A stretch of DNA of 64,000 bases, taken from CAVZVZ01 sp963778895. GTDB taxonomy: Bacteria; Actinomycetota; Acidimicrobiia; Acidimicrobiales; Acidimicrobilacustridaceae. Made by a program: the position numbers and the translations under genes. A model generated the notes under the pieces. It made no database searches. It was not told where the DNA came from and saw only the letters and a program-made list of their open reading frames with translations. Shown piece by piece: positions 1-11,628 of this stretch; within the stretch, counting starts at the first letter, position 1; every line of letters starts with the position of its first letter. The DNA lies in NCBI GenBank assembly GCA_963778895.1, contig CAVZVZ010000009.1, positions 35,485-99,484 of the forward strand, given 5' to 3'.

Positions 1-2
1 CC

Positions 3-368
3 GGCCGGCCGGTCACGCCCGAGGAGCACGGGCCGTGGTTGGCGCGGCGCCTGGCCGATCCGGCGACACGACTTCTCATCGGCGAGGTGGACGGGACGCC
101 CGTGGGCATGGTGCGGATCGACGTCGAAGATGCGCGAGGCGTCGTGAGCATCGCCGTGGCCCCCGACCAGCGGGGGCTGGGTTACGGCACTCGTCTGCTC
201 GCAGAGCTGCTCGACGAGCTCCGCGGCGATCCGCAGGTCGACGGCCTGCTGGCCGAGGTCGTCGAGGAAAACACCGCATCTCGGCGCGCCTTTCTGAACG
301 CCGGATTCACCGACGACGGCCCCACGGACGGTGTCCACCATTTCCAGTGGGAGAATGGGGACACTTGA
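3..368 (+). CDS. GNAT-family N-acetyltransferase (5'-truncated by window edge)
   Basis: The reading frame is open from the first bases of the window, so the N-terminus lies outside it; a TTG at 39 is only an internal codon. The visible 121 residues are the core of a GCN5-related acetyltransferase. They contain a beta strand ending in SIAVAPDQRGLGYGTRLL, which is the acetyl-CoA pyrophosphate-binding Q/RxxGxG/A signature, and the C-terminal N-x-x-S-R-R-A-F-x-x-x-G-F motif. The gene ends 52 bases before wbuX on the same strand. It probably belongs to the same glycan locus, where GNAT enzymes commonly acetylate amino-sugar nucleotides. The substrate cannot be told from sequence. Confidence 0.85.
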   Translation, partial: GRPVTPEEHGPWLARRLADPATRLLIGEVDGTPVGMVRIDVEDARGVVSIAVAPDQRGLGYGTRLLAELLDELRGDPQVDGLLAEVVEENTASRRAFLNAGFTDDGPTDGVHHFQWENGDT

Positions 369-420
369 TCGGCGCCGCTCCCGGTCGATGGGAGACAGTC
401 GAAACGCCGAGGAGCCCCTG

Positions 421-1578
421 ATGATCCGGTATTGCCGCCGTTGCGTGATGCCCGAGACGAAGCCCGACATCTTCTTCGACGAAAACGGTGTGTGCAGCGC
501 ATGCATCCACTTCGAGAACCGGGACGAGGTGGACTGGGACCAGCGCCGTGTCGAGCTCGACACGATCCTCGAGCGCTACCGCTCCGAGGACGGCTCACGG
601 TACGACTGCATCATCCCGGTGAGCGGCGGCAAGGACAGCACCTATCAGACGATCCGCATGCTCGAGCTCGGCATGAACCCGCTCTGCGTGACGGCGACGA
701 CCGACAAGCTCTCCGATCTCGGCCGGCGCAACATCGAGAACCTGAAGCAGCTCGGCGTCGACTACATCGAGATGAGCACCAACCCGGTGGTACGCCGGCG
801 GATCAACAAGCTGGCCCTCACCCAGGTGGGCGACATCTCGTGGCCCGAGCACGTCACGATCTTCACCGTTCCGGTCCGGCTCGCGGTGCAGCTCGACGTG
901 CCGCTCATCGTCTGGGGTGAGAACGCACAGAACGAGTACGGCGGGCCGGCGGCCGCGGCCGACAACCACGTCCTCACCCGGCGCTGGCTCGAGGAGTTCG
1001 GTGGCTTGCTCGGGCTGCGCGTGAGCGACCTCGTCGGTCATGCCGGCATCGAGCAGAAGCACCTGATCCAGTACACCTACCCGAGCGACGAGGGCTTGGC
1101 ACGCGTCGGTGTCACCGGCATCTTCCTCGGCTACTACATCCCCTGGGACGGATGGGGCAACGCGCTGCTCAGCCAAGCGCACGGGTTCGAGACCTACCCG
1201 AAGATCGTCGAGGGCTCGATCGTCAACTACGAGAACCTCGACAACGTGCAGACCGGGATCCACGACTACTTCAAGTTCCTCAAGTACGGGTTCGGCCGAG
1301 CCACCGACCTGGCATGCATGCAGGTTCGCCGCGGCCGGCTCTCGCGAGCAGATGCCGTCGAGTTGATTCGCATGCACGATGGCAAGTTCCCCGAGGTCTA
1401 CCTCGGGTACTCACTCGAGGAAGTGCTCACCGAGATCGACATGACGCCCGAGGACTTCCTCTCGGTGTGCGACCGCTTCACGAATCGCAAGCTCTTCGTG
1501 ACCGACCGCCACGGCAATCTCGAGCGCGACGCCGCGGGCAACCTCACCAAGGTGAACTACGACAACCTTCCGGGTTGA
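421..1578 (+). CDS. wbuX: N-acetyl sugar amidotransferase, WbuX/PseA family
   Basis: This 385-residue protein is of the family that converts an acetamido group of a surface sugar into an acetamidino group, using ammonia from a HisH-like glutaminase. The N-terminus has a four-cysteine zinc-ribbon-like element (C5, C8, C25, C28). An ATP-pyrophosphatase PP-loop SGGKDS lies at residues 68-73, where the substrate carbonyl would be adenylated. The ATG at 421 is chosen because GAGGAG sits six bases upstream and homologues begin M-x-x-Y-C-x-x-C; an in-frame GTG further upstream overlaps the acetyltransferase and is unlikely. The HisH-like and HisF-like partners follow directly, which is the diagnostic gene order. 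The modified sugar (legionaminate, pseudaminate or a diamino-uronate) is unknown. Confidence 0.9.
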   Translation: MIRYCRRCVMPETKPDIFFDENGVCSACIHFENRDEVDWDQRRVELDTILERYRSEDGSRYDCIIPVSGGKDSTYQTIRMLELGMNPLCVTATTDKLSDLGRRNIENLKQLGVDYIEMSTNPVVRRRINKLALTQVGDISWPEHVTIFTVPVRLAVQLDVPLIVWGENAQNEYGGPAAAADNHVLTRRWLEEFGGLLGLRVSDLVGHAGIEQKHLIQYTYPSDEGLARVGVTGIFLGYYIPWDGWGNALLSQAHGFETYPKIVEGSIVNYENLDNVQTGIHDYFKFLKYGFGRATDLACMQVRRGRLSRADAVELIRMHDGKFPEVYLGYSLEEVLTEIDMTPEDFLSVCDRFTNRKLFVTDRHGNLERDAAGNLTKVNYDNLPG

Positions 1579-1587
1579 CCGCAGCCG

Positions 1588-2205
1588 ATGAATCGCGTAG
1601 CTGTCATCGACTCCGGTCTCTGCAACCTCGACTCGATCCGCCGTGCCCTCGAGGAAGTGGGCACGAATCCGTACGTGGTGACGCAGGGAAACGAGCTCGG
1701 CCAGCCGGACCACATCGTCCTGCCCGGCGTCGGGGCGTTCCCCGAAGCCATGGCCAACCTGGCCGAGCGCGACCTCGACCGCGCGCTGACCGACGAGGTG
1801 ATGGGGACGGGTATCCCGGTCCTCGGCATCTGCCTCGGTATGCAACTGCTCGCCGGCCACGGCGACGAGAGCGGCGGCGCGAAGGGACTGGGCTGGATCG
1901 ACGGCGAGGTCGTCCGGCTCGAACCCACGGCCGACGAGCAGCGCATTCCTCACATGGGATGGAACGAGGTCGACCCGATCGCGACGGCAACGCTGTTCAC
2001 CGGCATTGCTGCTGCCACCGACTTCTACTTCGTGCACAGCTACCACCTCGTGACACGCTCCCCCGCCGACGTACAGGCCACGACGCCGTATTGCGGCGGG
2101 TTCACCTCGGCGGTGAGCCACGGCGCGATCTTCGGCGTCCAGTTCCACCCGGAGAAGAGCCAGAAGGCCGGTTTCCAGGTCCTACGCAACTTCGTGGCGG
2201 TCTGA
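1588..2205 (+). CDS. wbuY: HisH-like glutamine amidotransferase of the sugar-amidation cassette (WbuY)
   Basis: This is a 205-residue class I glutaminase. The nucleophile C82 lies in GICLGMQLL and the catalytic pair H187/E189 in FHPEKS. It is homologous to HisH of imidazole-glycerol-phosphate synthase, but no other his gene is present. It stands between wbuX and a HisF-like gene, so its likely job is to release ammonia for the amidotransferase. It starts with ATG nine bases after wbuX and ends two bases before the next start, which implies one transcript. A true histidine-pathway HisH is less likely given the context and the altered HisF partner. Confidence 0.88.
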   Translation: MNRVAVIDSGLCNLDSIRRALEEVGTNPYVVTQGNELGQPDHIVLPGVGAFPEAMANLAERDLDRALTDEVMGTGIPVLGICLGMQLLAGHGDESGGAKGLGWIDGEVVRLEPTADEQRIPHMGWNEVDPIATATLFTGIAAATDFYFVHSYHLVTRSPADVQATTPYCGGFTSAVSHGAIFGVQFHPEKSQKAGFQVLRNFVAV

Positions 2206-2207
2206 GC

Positions 2208-2975
2208 GTGCTCAAGACCCGCGTGATCCCCACGTTGCTCTACAAGGACTTCGGGCTCGTCAAGGGAACGGCGTTCGACTCGCGACGCGCCGTCGGCAGC
2301 CCGATGCAGGCGATCAAGGTGTACGAGATGCGGGGTGTGGACGAGCTCGTGCTGTTCGACGTGACCGCCACGCTCCAGGATCGCTCGCCGGACTTCGAGC
2401 TCATCGACGATCTGGCCGACGATTGCTTCATGCCGCTCACGGTGGGCGGGGGCGTGCGCAGCATCGAGGACGTGCGCGGCCTGCTCCAGGTCGGCGCGGA
2501 CAAGGTCTGCCTCGGTTCCGCCGCCGTCGAACAGCCCGATCTCGTCGCCGAAGCGGCGCGCCTGTTCGGCTCGCAGTGCGTCGTCGTGTCGATCGACGTC
2601 AGGCGAGACGGCGACGATCCGCCCACGGTCTGGATCCGGTCAGGGACCGACTCCACCGGTCAGGCGCCGACCGACGTCGCATCCGAGCTCGAGGCCCGAG
2701 GTGCGGGTGAGATCGTGCTGCAGTCGATCGACCGCGACGGCACGATGACGGGCTACGACCTCGACACCTTGCGCGCGGTGTGCGACGCGGTCTCGGTTCC
2801 CGTTGTGGCGAGCGGTGGCGCGGGGACCTACGACCACATGCTGCAAGCGGTCGAGATCGGCGGGGCATCGGCCGTAGCCGCGGCGAGCATGTTCCATTTC
2901 ACCGAACAGACCCCGCAGGGCGCGAAGGACCATCTCCGTGCGCACGGGGTCGCTGTGCGAAGCTCGTTACCGTGA
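2208..2975 (+). CDS. wbuZ: HisF-like amidation-associated protein (WbuZ)
   Basis: This is a 255-residue (beta/alpha)8 barrel of the HisF family with the phosphate-binding segments VGGGVRS and ASGGAG. The position of the HisF catalytic Asp11 (motif CLDVKDG) is a leucine here (TLLYKDFG), while the second catalytic aspartate in VSIDV is kept. Loss of Asp11 is typical of the WbuZ subgroup linked to glycan amidation and argues against imidazole-glycerol-phosphate synthesis. The likely role is to dock the glutaminase and channel ammonia. The start is GTG at 2208, two bases after wbuY. The stop overlaps the GTG of the next gene. Confidence 0.87.
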   Translation: MLKTRVIPTLLYKDFGLVKGTAFDSRRAVGSPMQAIKVYEMRGVDELVLFDVTATLQDRSPDFELIDDLADDCFMPLTVGGGVRSIEDVRGLLQVGADKVCLGSAAVEQPDLVAEAARLFGSQCVVVSIDVRRDGDDPPTVWIRSGTDSTGQAPTDVASELEARGAGEIVLQSIDRDGTMTGYDLDTLRAVCDAVSVPVVASGGAGTYDHMLQAVEIGGASAVAAASMFHFTEQTPQGAKDHLRAHGVAVRSSLP

Positions 2976-3595
2976 GTGACGACCCGTCCACCGACGAGGC
3001 GCGCCGCCTCGAGGACCTGTGGGCCGGTGACTTCGGCGACTCCTACGTCGACCGCAACCTCGACGCGTACGCCGCCCGCGAGGGCTTCTGGCGCGATCGC
3101 TACGAGCAGCTCGGCTTGACGAGCGTGCTCGAGATCGGCTGCAACGTCGGCGGGAACCTGCAATGGCTCGCGGGGCTCATCGAGCCCGGTCGCGTGTTCG
3201 GCGTCGACGTCAACCGCAAGGCGATCAGCGCGTTGCATCAGCGGGTACCGGACGCCAACGCCATCTGGAGTCCCGGTCGAGATCTGCCGTTCCGCGAGCG
3301 CTGGTTCGATCTGGTGTTCACCATGGGTGTGCTGATCCATCAGCCGGAGGCATCGCTGCCGCTCGTGATGAGCGAGATGGTGCGGTGCTCGGGCCGATAC
3401 GTGCTGTGCGGTGAGTACTTCGCCGAGCAGACCGAAGAGGTCGCCTACCACGGCCAGTCGGGTGCGTTGTTCCGACGTGACTACGGCCGACTCTTCCGCG
3501 AGCAGTTCCCGGAGCTGACCGAGATCGACCGCGGCTTCCTCGGCCGTGACGAAGGTTGGGACGACATCACCTGGTGGGTCTTCGAACGGCGTTGA
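2972..3595 (+). CDS. SAM-dependent methyltransferase, pseudaminic-acid-locus type
   Basis: This is a 207-residue class I methyltransferase. Motif I is VLEIGCNVGGNL and the acidic strand is VFGVDVNRKA. The N-terminal sequence (LEDLWAGDFGDSYVDRN) and the C-terminal DITWWVFER resemble the methylase family found beside pseudaminic acid genes (TIGR03587 type). The start GTG overlaps the wbuZ stop (GTGA), so the two are translationally coupled. The gene probably methylates the same unusual sugar that WbuXYZ amidates, or its glycan. Family assignment is from memory of the motif pattern; the acceptor is not known. Confidence 0.8.
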   Translation: MSDDPSTDEARRLEDLWAGDFGDSYVDRNLDAYAAREGFWRDRYEQLGLTSVLEIGCNVGGNLQWLAGLIEPGRVFGVDVNRKAISALHQRVPDANAIWSPGRDLPFRERWFDLVFTMGVLIHQPEASLPLVMSEMVRCSGRYVLCGEYFAEQTEEVAYHGQSGALFRRDYGRLFREQFPELTEIDRGFLGRDEGWDDITWWVFERR

Positions 3596-3604
3596 GGCCT
3601 ACTC

Positions 3605-5077
3605 ATGAGCGACGCCACTAGCCAGCCGCCGGGCGATGGCGCCGAACGGCACGAAGCAGGCCAACACGCCACCCGGCACCTCCTCGGTCGCGGCTCGCTC
3701 TACGCCGTCGCGCAAGCGATCCAGCTCGGCTCCGCGCTGTTGGTCGTGCCGATCGTCACGCGGCTGCTCGACACCGACCAGTACGGGCAGGTCGCGACCG
3801 GTCTGGTGGCGACCCGAGTGCTGGCGATGGTCGTCGGGCTCGGCCTTCCGGGAGCGGTGACGCTCGAGCACTTCCGGGGCACCCGTGGCGGCGACCGGGC
3901 GCGCTGGCTCGTGGTGGCGACGGTGGTGGCGTCGATCCTGCTGACCGGACTGGCGTCGATCGGCATCGCCGCGTGGCAAGCGACGACGTCCGGTGAGGCC
4001 CACCTCGCGCTCCAGCTCGCGGTGTGGGCGACCGCACCGCTCGCGACTGTGATCGCGTGCCAAGCCCTGTTGCAGGCCCAGGACCGCGTTCGCCTCTTCG
4101 TCCTCCTGACCGCGCTGTCGACGCTCGGTGGTCAGGCGCTCGGCCTCATCTTCACTGTGGTGTTCACGGCGAGCGCGGTCTCGTACCTCACGGGCCTGTT
4201 GATCGGCTACACGGTCGCCGCCATCGTCGGGCTGGTCGTGACGATCCGCGGCGGAAGCGAACGGCGCGGGTTCGACCGCCCGACCCTGCGGCGGGGCCTG
4301 TCGCTCGGCCTGCCGACCGTCCCCCACTCGGTCTCGCTGTACGTGCTCGCTCTCGGTGACCGGCTGGTCATCGAACACATCTCGGGCTTCTCTCAGGTGG
4401 GTCGGTACGACGTCGCGTACCAGATCGGTTCGCTGTCGATCGTGGCCCTCGTGGCGTACAACCAGGCGTGGGCGCCGATCATCTACGGGACCGACGACCA
4501 ACATCGCTGGTCGGTTCTCGCGGCGACGACGGAATGGGTCCTGCGGCTCTCGGCGCTGCTGGCCGTGATCATCGCGGTGGTGGCGCCGGTCGCGCTGTTG
4601 ATCGCCGCGCCGTCGTCCTACGACCCGACCGCGCTGACGACCGTCACGGCGCTCACCGCGATCTCGGTATTGCCGTATGCGTTGTACCTGTCTCGTGTGC
4701 ACGTCATCTTCCAACAACGAGCCACGCGTGTGCTGGCGTGGGCCACGCCGCTCGCCGCGGTGATCGGTATCGGTACGTGCGCCCTCCTCGTTCCTCCGCT
4801 CGGCCTCTCGGGCGCAGCCGTCTCGACCATCATCGGCTACGGCGCGCAAGCGGTGCTGATCGGCCTCGCGGCCCGTCGTCTCGCCCGGGTGGCCTGGCCC
4901 AGTCGCGCCACCGTGCTCACCGCGACGGCCTGTCTGCTCGCGGTAGCGATCGCGATCCTGTTGCCACACGACGGTGTCTGGCTCGCGGTTCGGCTCGGAC
5001 TGGGTTTGCTGTTGACCGCCAGTCTGCTGGCGATGGCGCGGAGGGCCGTCACCCCGACCCTGGCCTCGACGCCCTAG
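3605..5077 (+). CDS. Wzx-like polysaccharide flippase (MATE/MVF superfamily)
   Basis: This is a 490-residue polytopic membrane protein with about 12-14 hydrophobic segments. Its N-terminus runs LLGRGSLYAVAQAIQLGSAL and then VVPIVTRLLDTDQYG, the first-helix and loop pattern of O-antigen/teichoic-acid flippases. It would move lipid-linked glycan repeat units across the cytoplasmic membrane. The ATG at 3605 follows the methyltransferase by nine bases. The last four bases of the gene overlap the 3' end of the convergent gene on the other strand. No frame breaks are seen. Substrate specificity cannot be inferred. Confidence 0.88.
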   Translation: MSDATSQPPGDGAERHEAGQHATRHLLGRGSLYAVAQAIQLGSALLVVPIVTRLLDTDQYGQVATGLVATRVLAMVVGLGLPGAVTLEHFRGTRGGDRARWLVVATVVASILLTGLASIGIAAWQATTSGEAHLALQLAVWATAPLATVIACQALLQAQDRVRLFVLLTALSTLGGQALGLIFTVVFTASAVSYLTGLLIGYTVAAIVGLVVTIRGGSERRGFDRPTLRRGLSLGLPTVPHSVSLYVLALGDRLVIEHISGFSQVGRYDVAYQIGSLSIVALVAYNQAWAPIIYGTDDQHRWSVLAATTEWVLRLSALLAVIIAVVAPVALLIAAPSSYDPTALTTVTALTAISVLPYALYLSRVHVIFQQRATRVLAWATPLAAVIGIGTCALLVPPLGLSGAAVSTIIGYGAQAVLIGLAARRLARVAWPSRATVLTATACLLAVAIAILLPHDGVWLAVRLGLGLLLTASLLAMARRAVTPTLASTP

Positions 5078-5979
5078 CCGGCAGACCGACGGTTGCGAGC
5101 GGTCATCAGTGCGCCTCGAGCCCGATGCTCGACGTGGACGGTGGCACGCAGCGCGGCGCCTTGCCAGGCGGGCCGGTCCCATCCGAGCAGCGAGACCAAC
5201 CGATCGGGCCCCATGACGAGCCCGGCACCGAGTTCGAGCGCCCCCAACTCCTGCGCTTCGCTCCCCGCCACCCCGCCGGCGTACACCGAAGGCCATCGCC
5301 GGCGCGCATCCCTGTCGAAGGCGACCGCCTCGTCCTCCGTCTCCTGCGCCACGAACACCGGTCCGTAGACCTCGATCTCGCGTCCGAGCGCCGCGGCGTA
5401 CCACAAGGCGCTACCCACTCGGTTGCTGACCACCCGACGGTGTGCCGTCATGGCGGCGACGATCCGGCGTAGGAACAGCGGGTCTTCGCGGCGCCCATGA
5501 CACACGACAGGGAACCCGGCGCGCTCGTACCGACGGCGGACCCGCTCGTCCTCGTACTCCCGCCAGTACAGACACACCGTCGTGGTCCCGTGCTCGCGCT
5601 CGGCGATCTCGGCGACGTACCGCTCGTGCTCGGCGTCCATGTCGTCGCCTTCCCAGCTGTGGTGCGGGTAGACGAGCGTCCCGGATGGCTCACTCTGACC
5701 GGAGTTGATTCCGTCGCCCATGGCCGCGAGCAAGTAGAGGAACGGTGCGCCGATGGGCCGAACGTGACGATGCCCTTCGGCGCGCGCCGCGGCCGCGTTC
5801 GCCTCCGTCCACACGAACTTCTGCAGCCACGGCACCTCGCGACCCCGGGCCAGGACCCCCGAGCCGATCATCCAGCCATGCTGGAGATGCCCATGGATCA
5901 CGGGAACACGCCCAGTAGCGCCGACGTAGTCGGCGAGCGCCGCGTTGTGTCCGTAGAACCGGTTGTCCGGGTGGGCCAC
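5074..5979 (-). CDS. Unrecognised protein of the glycan locus, possible GT-B-like transferase
   Basis: This 301-residue soluble protein matches no family I can name. Distinctive segments are HGHLQHGWMIGSG near the N-terminus, YPHHSWEGDD in the middle, CLYWREYED, and VSNRVGSALWYAAALGR followed by EIEVYGP. The second half alternates strands and helices in the manner of a GT-B nucleotide-binding domain, and the His-rich HxHxQHGW element could bind substrate. It starts at GTG, 12 bases after the GT2 gene on the same strand, and lies among glycan genes. A glycosyltransferase acting on the amidated sugar is plausible but is only inference. Confidence 0.7.
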   Translation of the reverse strand: MAHPDNRFYGHNAALADYVGATGRVPVIHGHLQHGWMIGSGVLARGREVPWLQKFVWTEANAAAARAEGHRHVRPIGAPFLYLLAAMGDGINSGQSEPSGTLVYPHHSWEGDDMDAEHERYVAEIAEREHGTTTVCLYWREYEDERVRRRYERAGFPVVCHGRREDPLFLRRIVAAMTAHRRVVSNRVGSALWYAAALGREIEVYGPVFVAQETEDEAVAFDRDARRRWPSVYAGGVAGSEAQELGALELGAGLVMGPDRLVSLLGWDRPAWQGAALRATVHVEHRARGALMTARNRRSAG

Positions 5980-5991
5980 CGCCAGCTCAGC

Positions 5992-6744
5992 TCAGGATGC
6001 GCTCGGTTGATAGCGGCGGTGACGCCACAGGAATCGGGCGACGGCCCAGCCGTGCTCGATGCCCTTGCGGTTGATGGCCCGGCGGTACCGACGGCGCGGC
6101 GGATGCTCGACGGGAGCGCCGCTCACCTGCACCACTCTCCAGCCCGATTCGCACAACCGCATGCAGAAGTCGGCATCCTCGGGACCATAGAAGAATGACT
6201 CGTCGATGCCACCCACGGCGTCGTAAGCCGTGCGGCGGATGAGCTGACACGCGCCGATGACGAAGTCGACATCCCACCATCGCGCATCGGTCGACCGCTC
6301 CACCGTGTCGTAGGTGTTCGTCCGCCCGAAGCTGCGCTGCAACTTACGACGTAGCGTCGGTGCTCGACCACCACTGGCCTCGGCCGGTTGGTCGACGAAC
6401 ACCGGACCGGCGACGGCCACCGATGCCTCGCGCTGCAACGGCGCGACCAGCGCGGACAGTGCTCCAGGAGTGAGGGCGGCATCGGAGTCGAGGAGGCAGA
6501 TGAACTCGGCCGCCCCTTGGGCGATGCCCTGATTGCGGCCACCGGCGACACCCCGGTTGGTCTCGTTGCGGAGGAGCTGCACCCGAGGATCGTCGACCAC
6601 CACTGCAGGCGCGGTCGACGCGTTGTCGACCACGATCACGTTCACGGTCACGTCGCATGACTCGAGTGCGGACGCCACGGCTTTGTCGAGCAAGGGGCCG
6701 TCGTTCCACGTCAGGATGACCACATCGATGACAGGTGCGGTCAC
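5992..6744 (-). CDS. Glycosyltransferase family 2
   Basis: This is a 250-residue GT-A enzyme. The N-terminal strand is VVILTWND, followed by the nucleotide-sugar aspartate in VIVVDNAS, NRGVAGGRNQGI, and the DxD-like metal motif LLDSDAALTPG. The C-terminal GGIDESFFYGPEDADFCMR motif is typical of rhamnosyl-type GT2 enzymes in O-antigen loci. The start GTG overlaps the sugar transferase stop by four bases (GTGA), so it is co-translated with the initiating transferase upstream. It has no membrane helices and acts on the cytoplasmic face. Confidence 0.92.
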   Translation of the reverse strand: MTAPVIDVVILTWNDGPLLDKAVASALESCDVTVNVIVVDNASTAPAVVVDDPRVQLLRNETNRGVAGGRNQGIAQGAAEFICLLDSDAALTPGALSALVAPLQREASVAVAGPVFVDQPAEASGGRAPTLRRKLQRSFGRTNTYDTVERSTDARWWDVDFVIGACQLIRRTAYDAVGGIDESFFYGPEDADFCMRLCESGWRVVQVSGAPVEHPPRRRYRRAINRKGIEHGWAVARFLWRHRRYQPSAS

Positions 6745-8063
6745 CGACCCTCCCCGCCGAGAACGCTGCGGATCGTGCGACCGACGATCCGCACGTCGAG
6801 ACCGAGGCCCTGGCGCCGCAGATAGTAGAACTCGTACTGCAGCTTCTCGAGGGCGTCTCGCTCGTCGCCCGCGTAGCCGTACTTCACCTGCGCCCAGCCG
6901 GTGAGCCCGGGCCGGACGAGGTGCCGCATGTCGTAGAACGGCAGCTTGCCCTTGAGCTCCTCGACATACTGCGGCTGCTCGGGACGCGGACCGACGACCG
7001 CCAGGTCGCCGCGCAGGATGTTGATCACCTGCGGCAGCTCGTCCACGTGCGTGACCGCAGCAACCGTCCGAACGGCGTGATGCGCGGGTCGTCCTCGGCC
7101 GTCCATTCGTTGGCGAGGGTGCCGTCGCTCGGGCGCATCGTGCGGAACTTCAGGATCCGGAACACCTTGCCGTTCTTGCCGACACGCGGCTGGCGGTAGA
7201 GCAGCGGGCCGCGGTTCGCGATGAGATCGCCGACGACCACGAATGGCACCGCCAGGATCAGCACCACGATGCCCAGAGCCCGAGCAACAGGTCGATCACC
7301 CGCTTGAGGCGGCCGTACTGAGCCCGATGGACCTCGCCGATGTCGAACAGCAGCGACACGCGCTCGAGCTCGCTCAGCGGCAACATCCCGAGCCACTCCT
7401 CGTAGAAGAGCGACAGCGTGCGCACGCGGAAGCCCCGCTGATGAAGCTCGGCGGCCTGGACGACCACGCTCGGCGACGCCTGGGCCTCGCGATCGAGCAC
7501 CAAGACGTTGGCGCGGTCGCGGTCGAAGCGCTCGATCAGCGGCTTGCGCCGAGCCGTCGGTCTCGCCACGGCGACCGGAACGACCTCGATCACGATGACC
7601 GGACGTTCGGGCCCGCGCGCCACGTCTTCGCGCAGCTGCCCGGGCTCGACCGTGTCGCTCACGACCAGGACGCGATCGCGCCCGGCCACCGCGCCGGCCG
7701 CCCCGGCCAGCGCGACACAGAACACGTACCACGGCACGAGCACGAGCGGCGCGCCGAAGACCACGAACCGTGGGAGCAGTGCATCGCCGACGAACAGCTG
7801 CACGATCGAGATGGCCAACGCGCCCGGACGGCGGCACCGATCGAGGTGACCAACGCCTGCCGAGGCGAACGCAGGATCTCGGGAAGACCGAATCCGTAGG
7901 CCGTGACGATCAGCAACACGATGTAGAGGAGCGACCACCCGAACCGGAACGTGCCGGTGTACGAGTACGGCGGATTGGCGATGATCCGCGCGTGGTAGAC
8001 GGACAGCCCGACCACGGCGCCGATGATGCCGAGGTACAGGAGCGGACGGGCGACCCGTCTCAT
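6741..8063 (-). CDS. Polyprenyl-phosphate sugar-1-phosphate transferase (WcaJ/WbaP type), frame-broken
   Basis: This is the priming transferase that loads the first sugar phosphate onto the lipid carrier. It is readable as about 440 residues across three frames. The ATG at 8063 starts four hydrophobic segments (LLYLGIIGAVVGLSVYH onwards). A soluble middle domain follows, then the catalytic domain with GPLLYRQPRVGKNG, FRILKFRTM, DPRITPFGRLLR, DELPQVINILRGD and VGPRPEQPQY. Breaks fall near 7835, 7275 and 7045. The one at 7275 is repaired by a fourth G in a GGG run, giving a continuous VIDLLLGALGIVVLI. The domain content is complete, so I regard these as sequence errors rather than decay. The start lies three bases after uvrA. 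Confidence 0.85.
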
Positions 8064-8066
8064 GGG

Positions 8067-10928
<2,862 letters not shown>

Positions 10929-11004
10929 CCTCGGGAGCCTATCCGCTCGACACAACTCGACCGAACATCTGTTTGGTCCGGACGGCCCGGTTCTGGGCTG
11001 CTGG

Positions 11005-11628
11005 TCAGGCGCGCTCGTAGGAGGTGACCCGGAAGTCCACGCCGCCGAGGAACGGCACGATCTCCGAGCCGGTTTGGCTCCATCCAGGGAAGCTCGGTGG
11101 ATCGGCGGAGGTGTCCAGATCCACGAGCGCGAAGGTCGGCTCCCCCGACTCCCCCACCACGTCGACGGCAAACCGCAGATCGTCCGGATTGCCCGACGAC
11201 AGCCACTTCTTGTCGCCATACGTGGCGCCGAACTCGCGGGGCACGAAGCCGTTGGGACTGATGAGCACCGCCTCCGAGCGGGCCTGCAACCGATCGGCGG
11301 CGTCCGCGATCTCGTGGCTCCGTTGGACCATCCACAGCAGCCCGAACGCGGTGACCGCGACGGAGGCGACGATGAAACCAGTGCGCGCCCAACGCGCCAT
11401 GCGGGCCCGCTGGCTGATCCCCACGACCGCGAGCAGGAAGCCCGTCACGAGGAGGTAGCGACCGGCCCATTGCGGCGCGGCGCCGCCGGTGAACTGGTAG
11501 GCGAGCACCAGCGGCACGGGCAGCAACGCGGCCAGCGTCACGAAGCGATTGCGCTCATCGGAGAACCCCCACGCCAGACCAGCCGCGGCGAACGGGGTGG
11601 CCGCGATCAACCCCGGCACGAAGCCGAA
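11005..11628 (-). pseudogene. C-terminal fragment of a polytopic membrane protein, fused in frame to UvrB
   Basis: These 207 codons continue the uvrB frame but are unrelated to UvrB. They encode four hydrophobic helices (LIAATPFAAAGLAWGF, FVTLAALLPVPLVLAY, WAGRYLLVTGFLLAVVG, TGFIVASVAVTAFGLLW) and then a soluble tail ending in VDFRVTSYERA. The pattern, membrane helices followed by a periplasmic C-terminal domain, is that of GT-C glycosyltransferases or related mannosyltransferases. The N-terminal half, where catalytic residues would lie, is absent. The fragment lies between uvrB and uvrA, where a separate membrane-protein gene would be unremarkable. It is therefore the remnant left by a deletion or an assembly join. 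Confidence 0.7.

Noticed and set aside
1152..2207. Upstream extension of the HisF-like frame over wbuX and wbuY
   Set aside because: Overlaps two genes with clear catalytic motifs; the GTG at 2208 gives the normal N-terminus.
1588..2975. HisH/HisF pair as part of a histidine operon
   Set aside because: No other his gene is present, Asp11 is lost in the HisF-like protein, and WbuX lies directly upstream.
3599..5404. 601-codon open frame on the minus strand opposite the flippase
   Set aside because: It is Arg/Gly/Asp-rich with no domain pattern and mirrors the codon positions of the flippase; a GC-bias shadow.
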